Assembly: GCF_000428105.1 (NCBI RefSeq)
Contig: NZ_KE386623.1
Span: 134,670-198,669, forward strand
Source of the DNA: Bacteroides pyogenes DSM 20611 = JCM 6294
GTDB lineage: Bacteria > Bacteroidota > Bacteroidia > Bacteroidales > Bacteroidaceae
Direction: 5' to 3'
Length of the DNA stretch: 64,000 nt
The position numbers were made by a program, and so were the translations under genes. Below the pieces are notes generated by a model. It worked only from the letters and a program-made list of their open reading frames with translations, was not told the origin of the DNA and searched no databases. Positions within the stretch are counted from its first letter, which is position 1; the number at the start of each line of letters is the position of its first letter. Shown in pieces: positions 43,520-53,278 of this stretch.

Positions 43520-43583
43520 GCGGATCGATACAGAGTCTCTCACAGAGAGTTTCTTTTCTCTTGAGAATTTTGTATTGATCCGC
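43520..43583. terminator. Bidirectional terminator between convergent genes
   Basis: GCGGATCGATACA (43520-43532) pairs with TGTATTGATCCGC (43571-43583), one mismatch; the loop contains a second hairpin with TTTCTTTTCTC. Confidence 0.65.
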
Positions 43584-43610
43584 ATTCGCTGATAACTAAC
43601 CTTTCTAACC

Positions 43611-44075
43611 TTATTTCAACAAGAAGCTATCTATTGCTTTCTTATAAGTGTCTTTGTCTGCTGCGCCACGCATGAGTTGGGGTTCGCCTTTCATAGGGAT
43701 GAACACGAAAAGCGGAATGCTTGTTGCGTTGAACAACGACGCCAGCTCTCTTTGCTTGTCGACGTTTACTTTATAGATCACGATTTTTCCGGCATATTCT
43801 TTTGCCAACTCCTTCATGATGGGAGCTACTTGGCGGCACGGACCGCACCAATCGGCATACAAATCGATAATGGCAGGCTTGTTTCCCTGGTATTTCCAGT
43901 CTTTGGATTTCTCGTAGTTGAATACTTCTTTCAAAAACATAGCCTTATCCATCTGGATTACTTCACTGTTGGTCGCGGTTACTTTTTTATTTTGCGAGTT
44001 TTGTGCCTGAATGTGCGCCGTATGGCCGAAAGCGCAAACTAATGCGAGAGTGATTCCCGCCAATATATTCTTCAT
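43611..44075 (-). CDS. Exported thioredoxin-fold protein
   Basis: About 154 residues from ATG 44075, which gives the signal peptide NILAGITLALVCAFGHTAHI. Thioredoxin motif DLYADWCGPCRQVAPIMKEL (WCGPC) and cis-Pro region ATSIPLFVFIP. Periplasmic thiol-disulfide or reductive role. It starts 11 bases after the stop of the cytoplasmic thioredoxin gene, so the two form an operon. A longer frame extends upstream but would overlap that gene. Confidence 0.88.
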   Translation of the reverse strand: MKNILAGITLALVCAFGHTAHIQAQNSQNKKVTATNSEVIQMDKAMFLKEVFNYEKSKDWKYQGNKPAIIDLYADWCGPCRQVAPIMKELAKEYAGKIVIYKVNVDKQRELASLFNATSIPLFVFIPMKGEPQLMRGAADKDTYKKAIDSFLLK

Positions 44076-44086
44076 ATCGTTATGTT

Positions 44087-44383
44087 TTAATAATTCTGTT
44101 CGATTACATTTTTCAATTCTTTGGCTTGGATGATGCCTGAATATCTCCAAACGGCTTTCCCATTTTTGAAAAGCATTAACGTAGGAACTGCCTGTATGCG
44201 GTGTTGTATGGCCAGTTCTCTGTGTTGGTCGACATCTATCTTCACGATGCGGGCATTATCTCCGACCATTGATTTTACTTCTTCCAAGACGGGTTTCATA
44301 GCTTTGCACGGGCCGCACCATTCTGCAAAGAAGTCTACTAAAACAGGAGTCGGCGATTTTATCAAATCTTCAAATTTTTCCAT
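44087..44383 (-). CDS. trxA: Thioredoxin
   Basis: 98 residues, no signal peptide. LVDFFAEWCGPCKAMKPVL (WCGPC) and AVPTLMLFKNGKAVWRYSG with the cis-proline are complete thioredoxin hallmarks. Cytoplasmic disulfide reductase. First gene of the two-gene thioredoxin operon. Confidence 0.93.
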   Translation of the reverse strand: MEKFEDLIKSPTPVLVDFFAEWCGPCKAMKPVLEEVKSMVGDNARIVKIDVDQHRELAIQHRIQAVPTLMLFKNGKAVWRYSGIIQAKELKNVIEQNY

Positions 44384-44499
44384 AATCTTTTTTCTAAGTT
44401 AGCTTTTGCCTTATCAGGCTGTTATTTCAAATCTCTTTTTGATATAACGGAGATATTCGTTTTTTTGTTCATCGGTCAAACAAATAGGGAAAAAAGAAA

Positions 44500-44565
44500 G
44501 ACGCATATTCCCGCAAATCGGGGCATGCTTATGATGCGATGTCCCGGAATACGGAAATATGCGTC
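44500..44565 (-). terminator. Terminator of the S46 peptidase operon
   Basis: GACGCATATTCCC (44500-44512) pairs with GGAAATATGCGTC (44553-44565); on the minus strand a TTTCTTTTTT tract follows. It lies 20 bases after the stop at 44585. Confidence 0.75.
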
Positions 44566-44584
44566 CCGATCTTTTCCTTATTTG

Positions 44585-46744
44585 TTAATCTTCGATAGAT
44601 AACTCATCGATGAGATGAGAAGCGCCTGCAAACTTGTCGATGATGAATAATGTGTATCTGATGTCCACACAAGCGGCTCGTTGCGAAGAAGGACGGAAAG
44701 CGATGTCTCCGGTAAGGCCTTCATAATTCCGGTCGAATCCGGTTCCTACCAGTTGCCCTTTCCTGTTGAACACAGGGCTTCCGGAGTTTCCTCCCGTATT
44801 GTCTGTGTTTACGATAAAGCAAACAGGCATTTCGCCGTTTTTGCCGTAGCGTCCGTAATCTTTAGCCTTATATAGTTCTTTGAGCTTCTGCGGAACCACA
44901 AATTCCCAATTATCGGGATCTTCCTTTTCCATTACGCCTTTCAGCGTAGTATGTGCTTCGTACACCATTCCGTCGGCAGGTTCGTACGGGAGTACCCGTC
45001 CGTAGGTGAGGCGTAGCGTAGAGTTTGCGTCCGGATAGATGGCAATTCCTTTCTCCTGTCTCAAATCCATCATCCCTTTTACCCATACTTTGTGGGCGGC
45101 ATTGTAGTGTTCGTTGGCCGCCTTCATGGCGATGGCGGTGTTCAATATACCGTCGGTTATGGAGTGTTTGAACAACACCATCCAGTCGTGGGTTATTTTA
45201 TACAAGTTCGGCTTTCGGATGAATTTGTCGAAGTTCGCCCGGTTACCGAAAATCGAGTGTTCGAAACACGCGTCGATGAATGCGTCGCTATCCCCTTTGA
45301 AGCGTTTGTTTATGACTTCGAAGATCGTGATTCGTTGCGTTGCAGGGATGTATCCGGCATACGTTTTCAACATTTCTTTACCCACCATACGTTCCACTTC
45401 GGGGAACGGCACGGAAGCGAAGAACTTCTCGCCCTCTTCTTTCAATTTTACCGTTGCCGCTTGTATCTTTTGCTTGTCTTTCGCTTTCAAAGCTGCGGCT
45501 AAGGTTGCCGTTGAGGGAATACGCATAAAATCGAGCGCCGTAACCAACGCTTCGTTTATTGCTTGCTGATGGTATAAAGCATCACGCCGTTGCGCCACGA
45601 TCGAGCGTATTGCATCGAATGCTTTCCGGTAAGAGTCGTCTCCTTTGGCACGACCGTGAGCCAACAGCTCTTCTTGCTGCGCCCGCTTCGTGTCGAGTAC
45701 CTTTAGTCGCACCAGTCCTTCGTTCATGCCGATGGCATTTTTCCAGTAATTGGCTGAAGAAGCGTATTTACTGGCGTAATGAATACGTACGGCAGGGTCT
45801 TTCAGCATTTGTTCCATCAGAACTTTTTGGCGGACATCGCGAACGTGGTGGCGCATGAAATTGGTGGTTTGCATCCGTTCTTCCACTTCGTCGGAAATCA
45901 TGTACCGCCAGTTACGTCCGGGGAAGCCCATGACAAAAGTAAAATCGCCCTCCTGCACGCCGGCAAGGCTTATCTTTAAATGTTTCTTCACCTTTAAAGG
46001 AACGTTCTCTTTGGAGTATGGAGCCGGTTTGCCGTTCTTGTCGGCATAAATTCGGAATAGAGAGAAATCTCCCGTATGGCGCGGCCACATCCAGTTGTCC
46101 GTGTCCGCCCCGAACTTGCCGATCGAAGAAGGCGGGGCGCCTACCATGCGTATATCACTGTACACCGTTTTCACGAAGAGGTAGTATTTATTTCCTCCGT
46201 AGAATGCTTTCAATTCCAGCTTGGTGGCAGGAGTCACTTCTATGTTTTCCGCTTTTGCGAAGCGTTGGGCTACCGTGTTCAGGTACGTTTGCGACAGATA
46301 GTTGGTACCTTCCGGATCTTCGTCTTTCTTCAACTGCTCGTTGACGTAGTCGGTCACGTCGAGAATACGGTCGATGAAAGTGACGGTCAGTCCCGGTGTC
46401 GGAAGTTCCGCGTCGCGATTCATCGCCCAAAAACCATCCGTCAGGTAATCATGTTCCACATTGCTGTGTTGTTGGATGGCTCCGTAACCGCAATGATGAT
46501 TGGTCAATACCAATCCTTCGGAAGAGATGACTTCTCCCGTACAACCGCTTCCGAAGTGTACAACCGCATCTTTCAGCGAAAGTCCGTTCGCATTGTATAC
46601 TTCTTCGATAGGAAGCTCAAGTCCCAGATCCCTCATGGCAACCGCGTTCTGAGCCTTCAGGTCGGTCAGCATCCACATCCCTTCGTCGGCGTGGATGCTG
46701 AGGGTTGCCAATGAAAAAAGTGTAAATAATACTTGTTTCTTCAT
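44585..46744 (-). CDS. S46-family dipeptidyl-peptidase (DPP7/DPP11 type), copy 2
   Basis: 719 residues with a signal peptide (FTLFSLATLSIHAD). S46 triad regions: [16 protein letters not shown] (His about 84), [20 protein letters not shown] (Asp), and [18 protein letters not shown] (Ser). These exopeptidases remove dipeptides from N-termini in the periplasm and feed amino-acid fermentation. Which specificity (DPP7 hydrophobic, DPP11 acidic) cannot be settled by eye. Its ATG overlaps the previous gene's stop (TAATG), so the tandem pair is co-translated. Confidence 0.92.
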   Translation of the reverse strand: MKKQVLFTLFSLATLSIHADEGMWMLTDLKAQNAVAMRDLGLELPIEEVYNANGLSLKDAVVHFGSGCTGEVISSEGLVLTNHHCGYGAIQQHSNVEHDYLTDGFWAMNRDAELPTPGLTVTFIDRILDVTDYVNEQLKKDEDPEGTNYLSQTYLNTVAQRFAKAENIEVTPATKLELKAFYGGNKYYLFVKTVYSDIRMVGAPPSSIGKFGADTDNWMWPRHTGDFSLFRIYADKNGKPAPYSKENVPLKVKKHLKISLAGVQEGDFTFVMGFPGRNWRYMISDEVEERMQTTNFMRHHVRDVRQKVLMEQMLKDPAVRIHYASKYASSANYWKNAIGMNEGLVRLKVLDTKRAQQEELLAHGRAKGDDSYRKAFDAIRSIVAQRRDALYHQQAINEALVTALDFMRIPSTATLAAALKAKDKQKIQAATVKLKEEGEKFFASVPFPEVERMVGKEMLKTYAGYIPATQRITIFEVINKRFKGDSDAFIDACFEHSIFGNRANFDKFIRKPNLYKITHDWMVLFKHSITDGILNTAIAMKAANEHYNAAHKVWVKGMMDLRQEKGIAIYPDANSTLRLTYGRVLPYEPADGMVYEAHTTLKGVMEKEDPDNWEFVVPQKLKELYKAKDYGRYGKNGEMPVCFIVNTDNTGGNSGSPVFNRKGQLVGTGFDRNYEGLTGDIAFRPSSQRAACVDIRYTLFIIDKFAGASHLIDELSIED

Positions 46745-48903
46745 TATTCTACAATAGTCATTTCATTAATAAGATGTCCGCAATTGCCCAATTTTTCGAG
46801 AATAAACAGTACATAGCGGATATCCAGATTGATACAACGCTGAAGATTGTTGTCGAAGTTGATATCGCCGCTCAGCGACTCCCAGTTGCCGTCGAAGGCA
46901 CAACCGATCAGTTCGCCGTTTTCATTGAGAACGGGACTGCCGGAGTTGCCGCCCGTGATGTCGTTGGTGGACAGGAAGCAGACAGGCATTTCACCGTTTG
47001 GCAGGGCGTACCGGCCGAAGTCTTTCTTCTCGATTAGTTCTTTCAGTTTGGCAGGAACCACAAATTCACGGTTTTCGGGATTTTCTTTTTCAAGAATACC
47101 GTTGGCCGTTGTGTAGTATTTGTAATGCACTCCGTCTTTCGGGCTATACGATTTCACGTTTCCATAAGTCAGGCGCAGTGTGAAGTTCGCATCCGGATAC
47201 GATGGGGCGGGAAGTTTCATTTCGCCCAGTCCGCGGATGTATGCTTTGTGCAGTAAGTCCAATTCTTTTTTCGGCTCTTTCAATTGTCCGGCAAGTTTGT
47301 CGTATAATTCGTTTTTGGAGGCCGCATACTGCAATGACACGTCTTCATCGATTGCCTTCACCGACGGGTTTTTCATGAATTTATCGAAGTTTGCCCGATT
47401 GGCAAAGATAGAATTGTCGTACATCTCGTCGATGAATGTATCGTAATTCCCTTTATACTTCTGTTCAATCACTTTGTAGATGGAAGGACGACGGTCTGCT
47501 GGAACCATTTCCGCATAAAGCGGAATCAATGCTTTCGCTACTTTCCGGTCTACCTCATGGTCGTAATCTTTGTTGTGAATGGCTTCGAAGATTTCCGGCA
47601 GGTGTTTCAGGCGTGCTTGTATCAACGAGTCGTTTTTTTCGGCCAATGCTTTCCGCAGTTTTTCCAAGGTGATGTTACCGAATTCGATGCCTCTGTAGAA
47701 GACCTCCGATAAAGTTGTCAGTTGATATTTAACAGGGGCGGTTTTTGCCACCATTTCGTCGATTTTCTTTACCACATCGATATATTCCGCCTTGTTTTGC
47801 GCTTGGGCAAATTCGGCGAACTTGACTTCCTGTCCGGCTTTTGTGCCCAATACGTCGTTGCCGACGATGGCTTTGTTCATGCCGATCGAATTTTTCCAGT
47901 AGTTGCTCGAACCGGCATATTTGTTGGCGTATTGGATGCGTGTTTTGTCGCTGGCGTTCATCGCTTCCTTGAGCACCGACAGACGAGCGCCCCGTACCCG
48001 TATGCGGGGTTCGTTTTCGGCTTCCATGCGTTCTTTTACTTCCGATACCGTAAGGTAACGGCTGGTGCTTCCGGGGAATCCCATCACCATGGCATAATTC
48101 CCTTCCTTTATTCCTTTGAGCGAAATAGTCAGATGCTTTTTGGTCTTCAGCGGTGTGTTGCTTGCGCTATATTCCGCCGGTTCTCCATTGGCGTCCGCAT
48201 AAACGCGGAAGATGGAAAAGTCTCCTGTATGGCGCGGCCACATCCAGTTGTCGGTTTCGCCGCCGAATTTGCCGACCGATGAAGGGGGAGCCGCCACCAT
48301 CCGGATATCCGTGTACACTTTTTTATAGAACAAGTAAAATTTGTTTCCCGCATAGAAAGGAAGCGCTTGCGGAACAATGCCCGTTTTGCCTTTCAGGTCG
48401 CTCTTTTCATAAAGTTCTTCAGCCAGTTTTTTCAGAAACGCGCCGCCGAACGATTCGGATTCGGTAATCTCTTTAGCCGCTATTTTGGCGTTCACGATAT
48501 CCGTGATATCTTCGATCCGCTCGATAAAAACGAATTTAAGTCCCGGCGTAGGCAATTCCCGGTCTCTTGAGGTTGCCCAGAATCCATCGCTCAGATAATC
48601 GTGTTCCACACTGCTGTGCTGCTGGATCGATGCGTACCCGCAATGATGATTTGTCAGTATTAATCCCTCCGGAGAGATAATTTCTCCGGTACATCCGCCT
48701 CCGAAGATGCCGACGGCGTCTTTCAGAGACACGCCGTTCGGATTGTACAAATCGCCGGCTTCCAGCTTTAGTCCCTGTTTTTTCATCAGGTCGATGGAAT
48801 GCTGCTCTTGCATCAATTGCAGCAACCACATTCCCTCATCCGCTTTTGCGGAGCACGCTATCAGCGCTGTGAGCGCCAACACATAAAGTCTTAGTCTGTT
48901 CAT
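46744..48903 (-). CDS. S46-family dipeptidyl-peptidase (DPP7/DPP11 type), copy 1
   Basis: 719 residues, the same length as its partner and clearly paralogous: [17 protein letters not shown] (His), [20 protein letters not shown] (Asp), and [18 protein letters not shown] (Ser), then [19 protein letters not shown]. The sequence near the substrate pocket differs from copy 2 (FDRNYEGLTGDIAF), so the pair probably covers different N-terminal specificities. Signal peptide [17 protein letters not shown]. Confidence 0.92.
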   Translation of the reverse strand: MNRLRLYVLALTALIACSAKADEGMWLLQLMQEQHSIDLMKKQGLKLEAGDLYNPNGVSLKDAVGIFGGGCTGEIISPEGLILTNHHCGYASIQQHSSVEHDYLSDGFWATSRDRELPTPGLKFVFIERIEDITDIVNAKIAAKEITESESFGGAFLKKLAEELYEKSDLKGKTGIVPQALPFYAGNKFYLFYKKVYTDIRMVAAPPSSVGKFGGETDNWMWPRHTGDFSIFRVYADANGEPAEYSASNTPLKTKKHLTISLKGIKEGNYAMVMGFPGSTSRYLTVSEVKERMEAENEPRIRVRGARLSVLKEAMNASDKTRIQYANKYAGSSNYWKNSIGMNKAIVGNDVLGTKAGQEVKFAEFAQAQNKAEYIDVVKKIDEMVAKTAPVKYQLTTLSEVFYRGIEFGNITLEKLRKALAEKNDSLIQARLKHLPEIFEAIHNKDYDHEVDRKVAKALIPLYAEMVPADRRPSIYKVIEQKYKGNYDTFIDEMYDNSIFANRANFDKFMKNPSVKAIDEDVSLQYAASKNELYDKLAGQLKEPKKELDLLHKAYIRGLGEMKLPAPSYPDANFTLRLTYGNVKSYSPKDGVHYKYYTTANGILEKENPENREFVVPAKLKELIEKKDFGRYALPNGEMPVCFLSTNDITGGNSGSPVLNENGELIGCAFDGNWESLSGDINFDNNLQRCINLDIRYVLFILEKLGNCGHLINEMTIVE

Positions 48904-48936
48904 TGTTCTTTATTAGCAGTTAAAAAAATAGATATA

Positions 48937-50181
48937 TTAATTGTTTATTTTCAAGGTTCCTTTTTTCAGGGCCTCCATAATATTGGCGGGAGGACGTTGA
49001 TTCATCAGTTCGTTTTTCATGAAGTCCATGTATGGAGCCACATGATGGAAGAATTGATAATACCCTTTGCATAGGTAGTTCAGCCCGGGCTGTCCGTCCG
49101 CCGTCCGGCTGAAGCGGTTTTTCGGGCATTCTCCGTTGCAGGCAAATAAATATTCGCATTCTTTGCATGGAGTGGGGAGCGATTCATACTTCATCCTGCC
49201 AAAATGCTGTTGCCGTTCGCCGTGCATCATTTCCACCAGAGTGCGGCTGTATATGTTTCCTAATTTATATTCCGGAAAAACAAAATGGTCGCATGAATAA
49301 ACGTCTCCGTTGAATTCCATCACGCCCGCATGCCCGCAGGTCTTTGCCATGGTACATACGCCGGGTTGCTCGCCCATCCAGTTGGCAAGAGTCGAGTCGA
49401 ACAGCTGTATGTAGTACTTGCCTACATCTTCTTTCACCCATTCGTCGAAAATAGCACAGAGGAAATTTCCCCATTGTTCGGGAGTAACCGAAAAGTCGGC
49501 AAGCTTTCCTTCTTTATTTTCCGTCGGAGAGGCGAGATGTCGTCCGTCTTCGTGTGGAAAAATGCGCTCTACGATCGGTGTAAACTGGATATAACGGCAG
49601 TCTATCTCTTTGAAAAAACGGTAAAAGTCGAGCGGGTAGTCGGCATTGAAATCGTTGATTACCGCCATTGCGTTCCATTCTACCCCGTGTTTCTTCAGGA
49701 GCCGGATTCCTTGCATCACTTTCACAAAAGAGGGTTTTCCTTGCTTGTTTTTGCGATATTCGTCGTGAAACTCCTGCGGTCCGTCGATAGAGACGCCTAC
49801 CAGCCAGTTGTTTTCGCGAAAAAATTCGCACCATTCGTCGGTGAGCATCGTCCCGTTCGTCTGGATACAGTTGTCGATCGTGCGTCCGCGGGCATATTTT
49901 TTCTGGAGCTCCATGGCTTTTTTGTAGAAAGAGAGAGGTCGCATAAGCGTTTCGCCGCCATGCCAGGTGAAAAGCACCTGAGGCATGGTTTGCGAGTTGA
50001 TATACTCATCGATAAACTTCTCCAGAAGTTCGTCGCTCATCACATGTTTCGGGTTTTCTTTATATAAATTCGCTTTTTCGAGATAATAGCAATATTCGCA
50101 TGCAAGATTACATACTGCTCCCACAGGCTTTACCATTACGTAAAGCGGCTTCGCGAAAGGGGCATAAGTAGTTTTTTCCAT
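48937..50181 (-). CDS. Anaerobic sulfatase-maturating enzyme (radical SAM/SPASM)
   Basis: 414 residues. The radical SAM CxxxCxxC motif is AVCNLACEYCYYLEKANLY (Cys 24, 28, 31); the C-terminal SPASM cysteines are in CGHAGVMEFNGDVYSCDHFV and CKECEYLFACNGECPKNRF. anSMEs convert Cys or Ser of sulfatases to formylglycine, which Bacteroides needs for host-glycan sulfatases. A TAAATTTG box lies so close to the ATG that the leader must be very short or another promoter is used. Confidence 0.93.
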   Translation of the reverse strand: MEKTTYAPFAKPLYVMVKPVGAVCNLACEYCYYLEKANLYKENPKHVMSDELLEKFIDEYINSQTMPQVLFTWHGGETLMRPLSFYKKAMELQKKYARGRTIDNCIQTNGTMLTDEWCEFFRENNWLVGVSIDGPQEFHDEYRKNKQGKPSFVKVMQGIRLLKKHGVEWNAMAVINDFNADYPLDFYRFFKEIDCRYIQFTPIVERIFPHEDGRHLASPTENKEGKLADFSVTPEQWGNFLCAIFDEWVKEDVGKYYIQLFDSTLANWMGEQPGVCTMAKTCGHAGVMEFNGDVYSCDHFVFPEYKLGNIYSRTLVEMMHGERQQHFGRMKYESLPTPCKECEYLFACNGECPKNRFSRTADGQPGLNYLCKGYYQFFHHVAPYMDFMKNELMNQRPPANIMEALKKGTLKINN

Positions 50182-50346
50182 AACTGCAAATTTAGGTAAA
50201 GTAAATGAAATAAAAGCCTTTCTTTCTCTGTTTTATAAGTATTATTAAAGAAAAGAGACTTACCAAATTTTAAATATTGATAAAATGTTTCTTCATACTC
50301 CGAATCGGTTGTAACTTTGCTTGCGGATTTTAATGAATAAACGGAC

Positions 50347-51075
50347 GTGAACAGATTATTCTCTTTTTTATTTCTGCTTCCTTTGTTGGTGGCGTGCAGT
50401 CATACCTACAAAATAGAAGGGACCTCTTCCGTCAATCATTTGGACGGAAAGATGATTTATCTGAAGGTTTTGCGTGGCGAAGAATGGGTAAAAATCGATT
50501 CGGCGGAGGTGATTCACGGTTTATTTTCAATGAAAGGAAAGATGGATTCCGTAGAGATGATTTCGCTCTATATGGACGAGCAGAGCTTGATGCCGGTTGT
50601 GCTGGAAAGAGGGAAAATAAAGGTCACCATCAGCAATACCGATCTGAAGGTTTCGGGAACTCCTTTGAATGCTTCGCTTTATGAATTTATTGCGAAAAAA
50701 AATTCGATAGAGGAGAGTCTTATGGAACTCGAACAGAAAGAAACACGTATGGTAATGGAAGGATGCGATTTAGGCGATATTCACAAGCAACTGGCTGCGG
50801 AAAGCGATTCGCTTCTGGACACAATGAACCGTTATGTGAAAGCTTTTATTTCCGATAATTATGAGAATGTATTGGGACCTAACGTGTTTATGATGTTGTG
50901 CAGCTCTTTACCTTACCCTGTCATGACGCCGCAAATCGATGATATAGTCAAAGACGCTCCCTATTCTTTTAAAAGTAATCCGATGGTGAAGGAGTTTCTG
51001 ACAAAAGCAAAAGAGAATATGAAGCTGATTGAAGAACATCAACGGATGCAACAGACGGCTGCCGCACAAAAATAA
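50347..51075 (+). CDS. Lipoprotein with DUF4369-like domain
   Basis: 242 residues starting with GTG (50347). Lipoprotein signal FLFLLPLLVACSHTYKIEG with lipobox. GKMIYLKVLRGEEWVKIDSA, IHGLFSMKGKMDSVEMISLY and VVLERGKIKVTI are the pattern of the DUF4369 domain, often fused to thioredoxin in Bacteroidetes; here there is no thioredoxin part, the C-terminus being helical. Function unknown. A TAACTTTG box (50312-50319) is a convincing promoter. Confidence 0.75.
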   Translation: MNRLFSFLFLLPLLVACSHTYKIEGTSSVNHLDGKMIYLKVLRGEEWVKIDSAEVIHGLFSMKGKMDSVEMISLYMDEQSLMPVVLERGKIKVTISNTDLKVSGTPLNASLYEFIAKKNSIEESLMELEQKETRMVMEGCDLGDIHKQLAAESDSLLDTMNRYVKAFISDNYENVLGPNVFMMLCSSLPYPVMTPQIDDIVKDAPYSFKSNPMVKEFLTKAKENMKLIEEHQRMQQTAAAQK

Positions 51076-51141
51076 TAAGGCGGCAGAATCGGAAAAGGTT
51101 TCCGTGCCGCTTTCAAACTTTCCGAACCCCTTTCAGGCTTT

Positions 51142-51900
51142 TTACCAGTCTTGGTCTTCGTTTTTTACCATGCCTTTATGTTGCTCGGGCAAGGCGCTTT
51201 GGACTGCCGCATAGGCTTCCTCCATTGTTGCTCTGATATTTTCCATTCCTTTGCTTTTGGGTGGGATAGGTTCATGAATCGTCAATATCATACGGTGACG
51301 ATGTATCCATTTTCCGGTACGGGGCAGAATTTCAAAAGAACCGTCTATGGTAACCGGTACGACGGCGAGTTGCAGATCGTCCGCCAATTGGAATGCTCCT
51401 TTCTTAAAATATCCCATGTGCCCTGTGAATGTACGTGCGCCTTCGGGGAAAACCACCAGCGATACGCCATCTTTCAGTGATGATTTGGCCTGCCGGATGG
51501 TTTCCAGAACTTTCTTTGGACCCGAACGGTCGACAAAAATATGGCCGGCACTTTCGCAGGCTTTTCCCACAAACGGCAACTTCCGCAGGCTTTTTTTCAT
51601 CATCCATTTAAAATTTCTTCCGATATAACCGTAAATCAGGAAAATATCGAACGAACCTTGATGGTTCGGTACGAAGATATATGATGTCTTATCATGCAAG
51701 TGTTCACGACCGCGAACTTTCACGGGAATCAACAAAAAGAAACAAACCAACCGCGACCAGATTTTTCCCGGATAGTATCCCCAGAAATGGGCACCTCCCA
51801 ACAGAGAACCTACAATTGTAATAATTGCCGTTAAAATAGTCAATACCAACAAAATGGGCAGAGCAATGCAAACTTGATACGCATAATAAAGAATCTTCAT
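51142..51900 (-). CDS. plsC: 1-acyl-sn-glycerol-3-phosphate acyltransferase
   Basis: About 252 residues from ATG 51900; the longer upstream frame has no family match. N-terminal membrane helix (ALPILLVLTILTAIITIVGS), then VPNHQGSFDIFLIYG (NHxxxxD) and VVFPEGARTFTGHMGYFKKG (FPEG), the PlsC motifs I and III. Second acylation of glycerol-phosphate in phospholipid synthesis. Confidence 0.9.
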   Translation of the reverse strand: MKILYYAYQVCIALPILLVLTILTAIITIVGSLLGGAHFWGYYPGKIWSRLVCFFLLIPVKVRGREHLHDKTSYIFVPNHQGSFDIFLIYGYIGRNFKWMMKKSLRKLPFVGKACESAGHIFVDRSGPKKVLETIRQAKSSLKDGVSLVVFPEGARTFTGHMGYFKKGAFQLADDLQLAVVPVTIDGSFEILPRTGKWIHRHRMILTIHEPIPPKSKGMENIRATMEEAYAAVQSALPEQHKGMVKNEDQDW

Positions 51901-52021
51901 AAGGCAGGATTTTTTATCTATGCAAAGATAAACGAATCTTCGTAAAAAAAGCAATCGAATGCCGCATAAACTTTTTGTTTGTGCTATTTTTGTCATTTAG
52001 TTACAGATAACTGCAAATGAT

Positions 52022-53278
52022 ATGATACGTATGCTGCATACTGCCGACTGGCATTTGGGACAAACTTTCTTCGGTTTCGACCGCACGGAGGAGCATCAGG
52101 ATTTTCTCGACTGGCTGGCGGAAGAGATTCGTTTAAAAGAGATCGACGCGTTGATTGTGGCGGGAGACATTTTTGATGTATCCAATCCTTCCGCCGCTTC
52201 TCAACGGATGTATTATCAATTTATTCATAAAGTGACGGCGGAGAATCCGAATTTGCAAATTGTTATAGTGGCGGGTAACCACGACTCGGCGGCGCGTCTC
52301 GAAGCTCCCTTGCCGTTGTTGCAAGCCATGCGTACGGAAGTGAAGGGAGTGGTGCGAAAGGGGAAAGACGGAGAAATAGATTTCGACCATCTGACGGTAG
52401 AGCTTAAAAATCGTCAGGGAGAGACGGAAGTGCTGTGCATGGCTGTCCCTTTTTTGCGTCAGGGCGATTATCCCGCAGTGCAGACAGACGGCAATCCTTA
52501 TGCGGAGGGAGTGCGCGAGTTTTATAAGCGTTTCTTCCGTTTGTTGTGCGATCGCCGGAAAAAGAATCAGGCTCTTGTTGCAATCGGGCATTTACAGGCG
52601 ACGGGATCGGAGATTGCCGAAAAAGATTATAGCGAACGGACGGTGATAGGAGGCTTGGAATGCGTTTCGCCCGACGCTTTCTCCGAGCAGATCGCTTACA
52701 CGGCTTTGGGACATATTCATAAATCGCAGCGCGTTTCGGGAAGAGAAAATGTGCGTTATGCGGGGAGTCCTATTTCGATGTCGTTTGCGGAGAAGAACTA
52801 TCATCATGGAGTGGTGATGGTTACTTTGGACAAAGGTCGAGCGTTATCGATAGAACGTCTTGAATATTCGGGAGGAATTCCTTTGGTCAGCGTGCCGGGC
52901 GGAGAGGCCGAACCGATAGATTCGGTATTGCAAGCGTTGCATGAGTTGCCCCGGATAGAGGGAACGCCTCCTTATCTGGAAGTGAAAATTCTTTTGGAAG
53001 AACCCGAGCCTGCATTGAAGCAAGAGGTGGAAGACGCGCTTGCGGATAAGAATTACCGTCTGGCGCGTATCGTGAGAACTTTTCACGGTGAAGCTAAAGA
53101 GGATGAGAATGAACAGGAGAAGTGGAAGAGAGGATTGGAGGAAATGTCTCCGTTGCAAATCGCCCGTTCTGCTTTTGAAAAAGTATATCATACGGAAATG
53201 CCTGCCGAGTTGACGGGCTTGTTTGAAGAAGTTTATGCGTCGGCTGTACGCAGGCAAGAAGAGGAGGAAGGAAAATGA
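52022..53278 (+). CDS. sbcD: Exonuclease subunit SbcD
   Basis: 418 residues. All phosphoesterase motifs of the Mre11/SbcD family are present: LHTADWHLGQTFFG, LIVAGDIFD, IVAGNHDSAARLE, AIGHLQATG, and TALGHIHKSQ. With SbcC it opens hairpins and trims DNA ends. A second in-frame Met at 52031 is possible. Stop overlaps sbcC (ATGA). Confidence 0.95.
   Translation: MIRMLHTADWHLGQTFFGFDRTEEHQDFLDWLAEEIRLKEIDALIVAGDIFDVSNPSAASQRMYYQFIHKVTAENPNLQIVIVAGNHDSAARLEAPLPLLQAMRTEVKGVVRKGKDGEIDFDHLTVELKNRQGETEVLCMAVPFLRQGDYPAVQTDGNPYAEGVREFYKRFFRLLCDRRKKNQALVAIGHLQATGSEIAEKDYSERTVIGGLECVSPDAFSEQIAYTALGHIHKSQRVSGRENVRYAGSPISMSFAEKNYHHGVVMVTLDKGRALSIERLEYSGGIPLVSVPGGEAEPIDSVLQALHELPRIEGTPPYLEVKILLEEPEPALKQEVEDALADKNYRLARIVRTFHGEAKEDENEQEKWKRGLEEMSPLQIARSAFEKVYHTEMPAELTGLFEEVYASAVRRQEEEEGK

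Noticed and set aside
45092-48282. Long plus-strand frames opposite the S46 peptidases
   Set aside because: They are antisense shadows of two well-supported genes and contain no domain.
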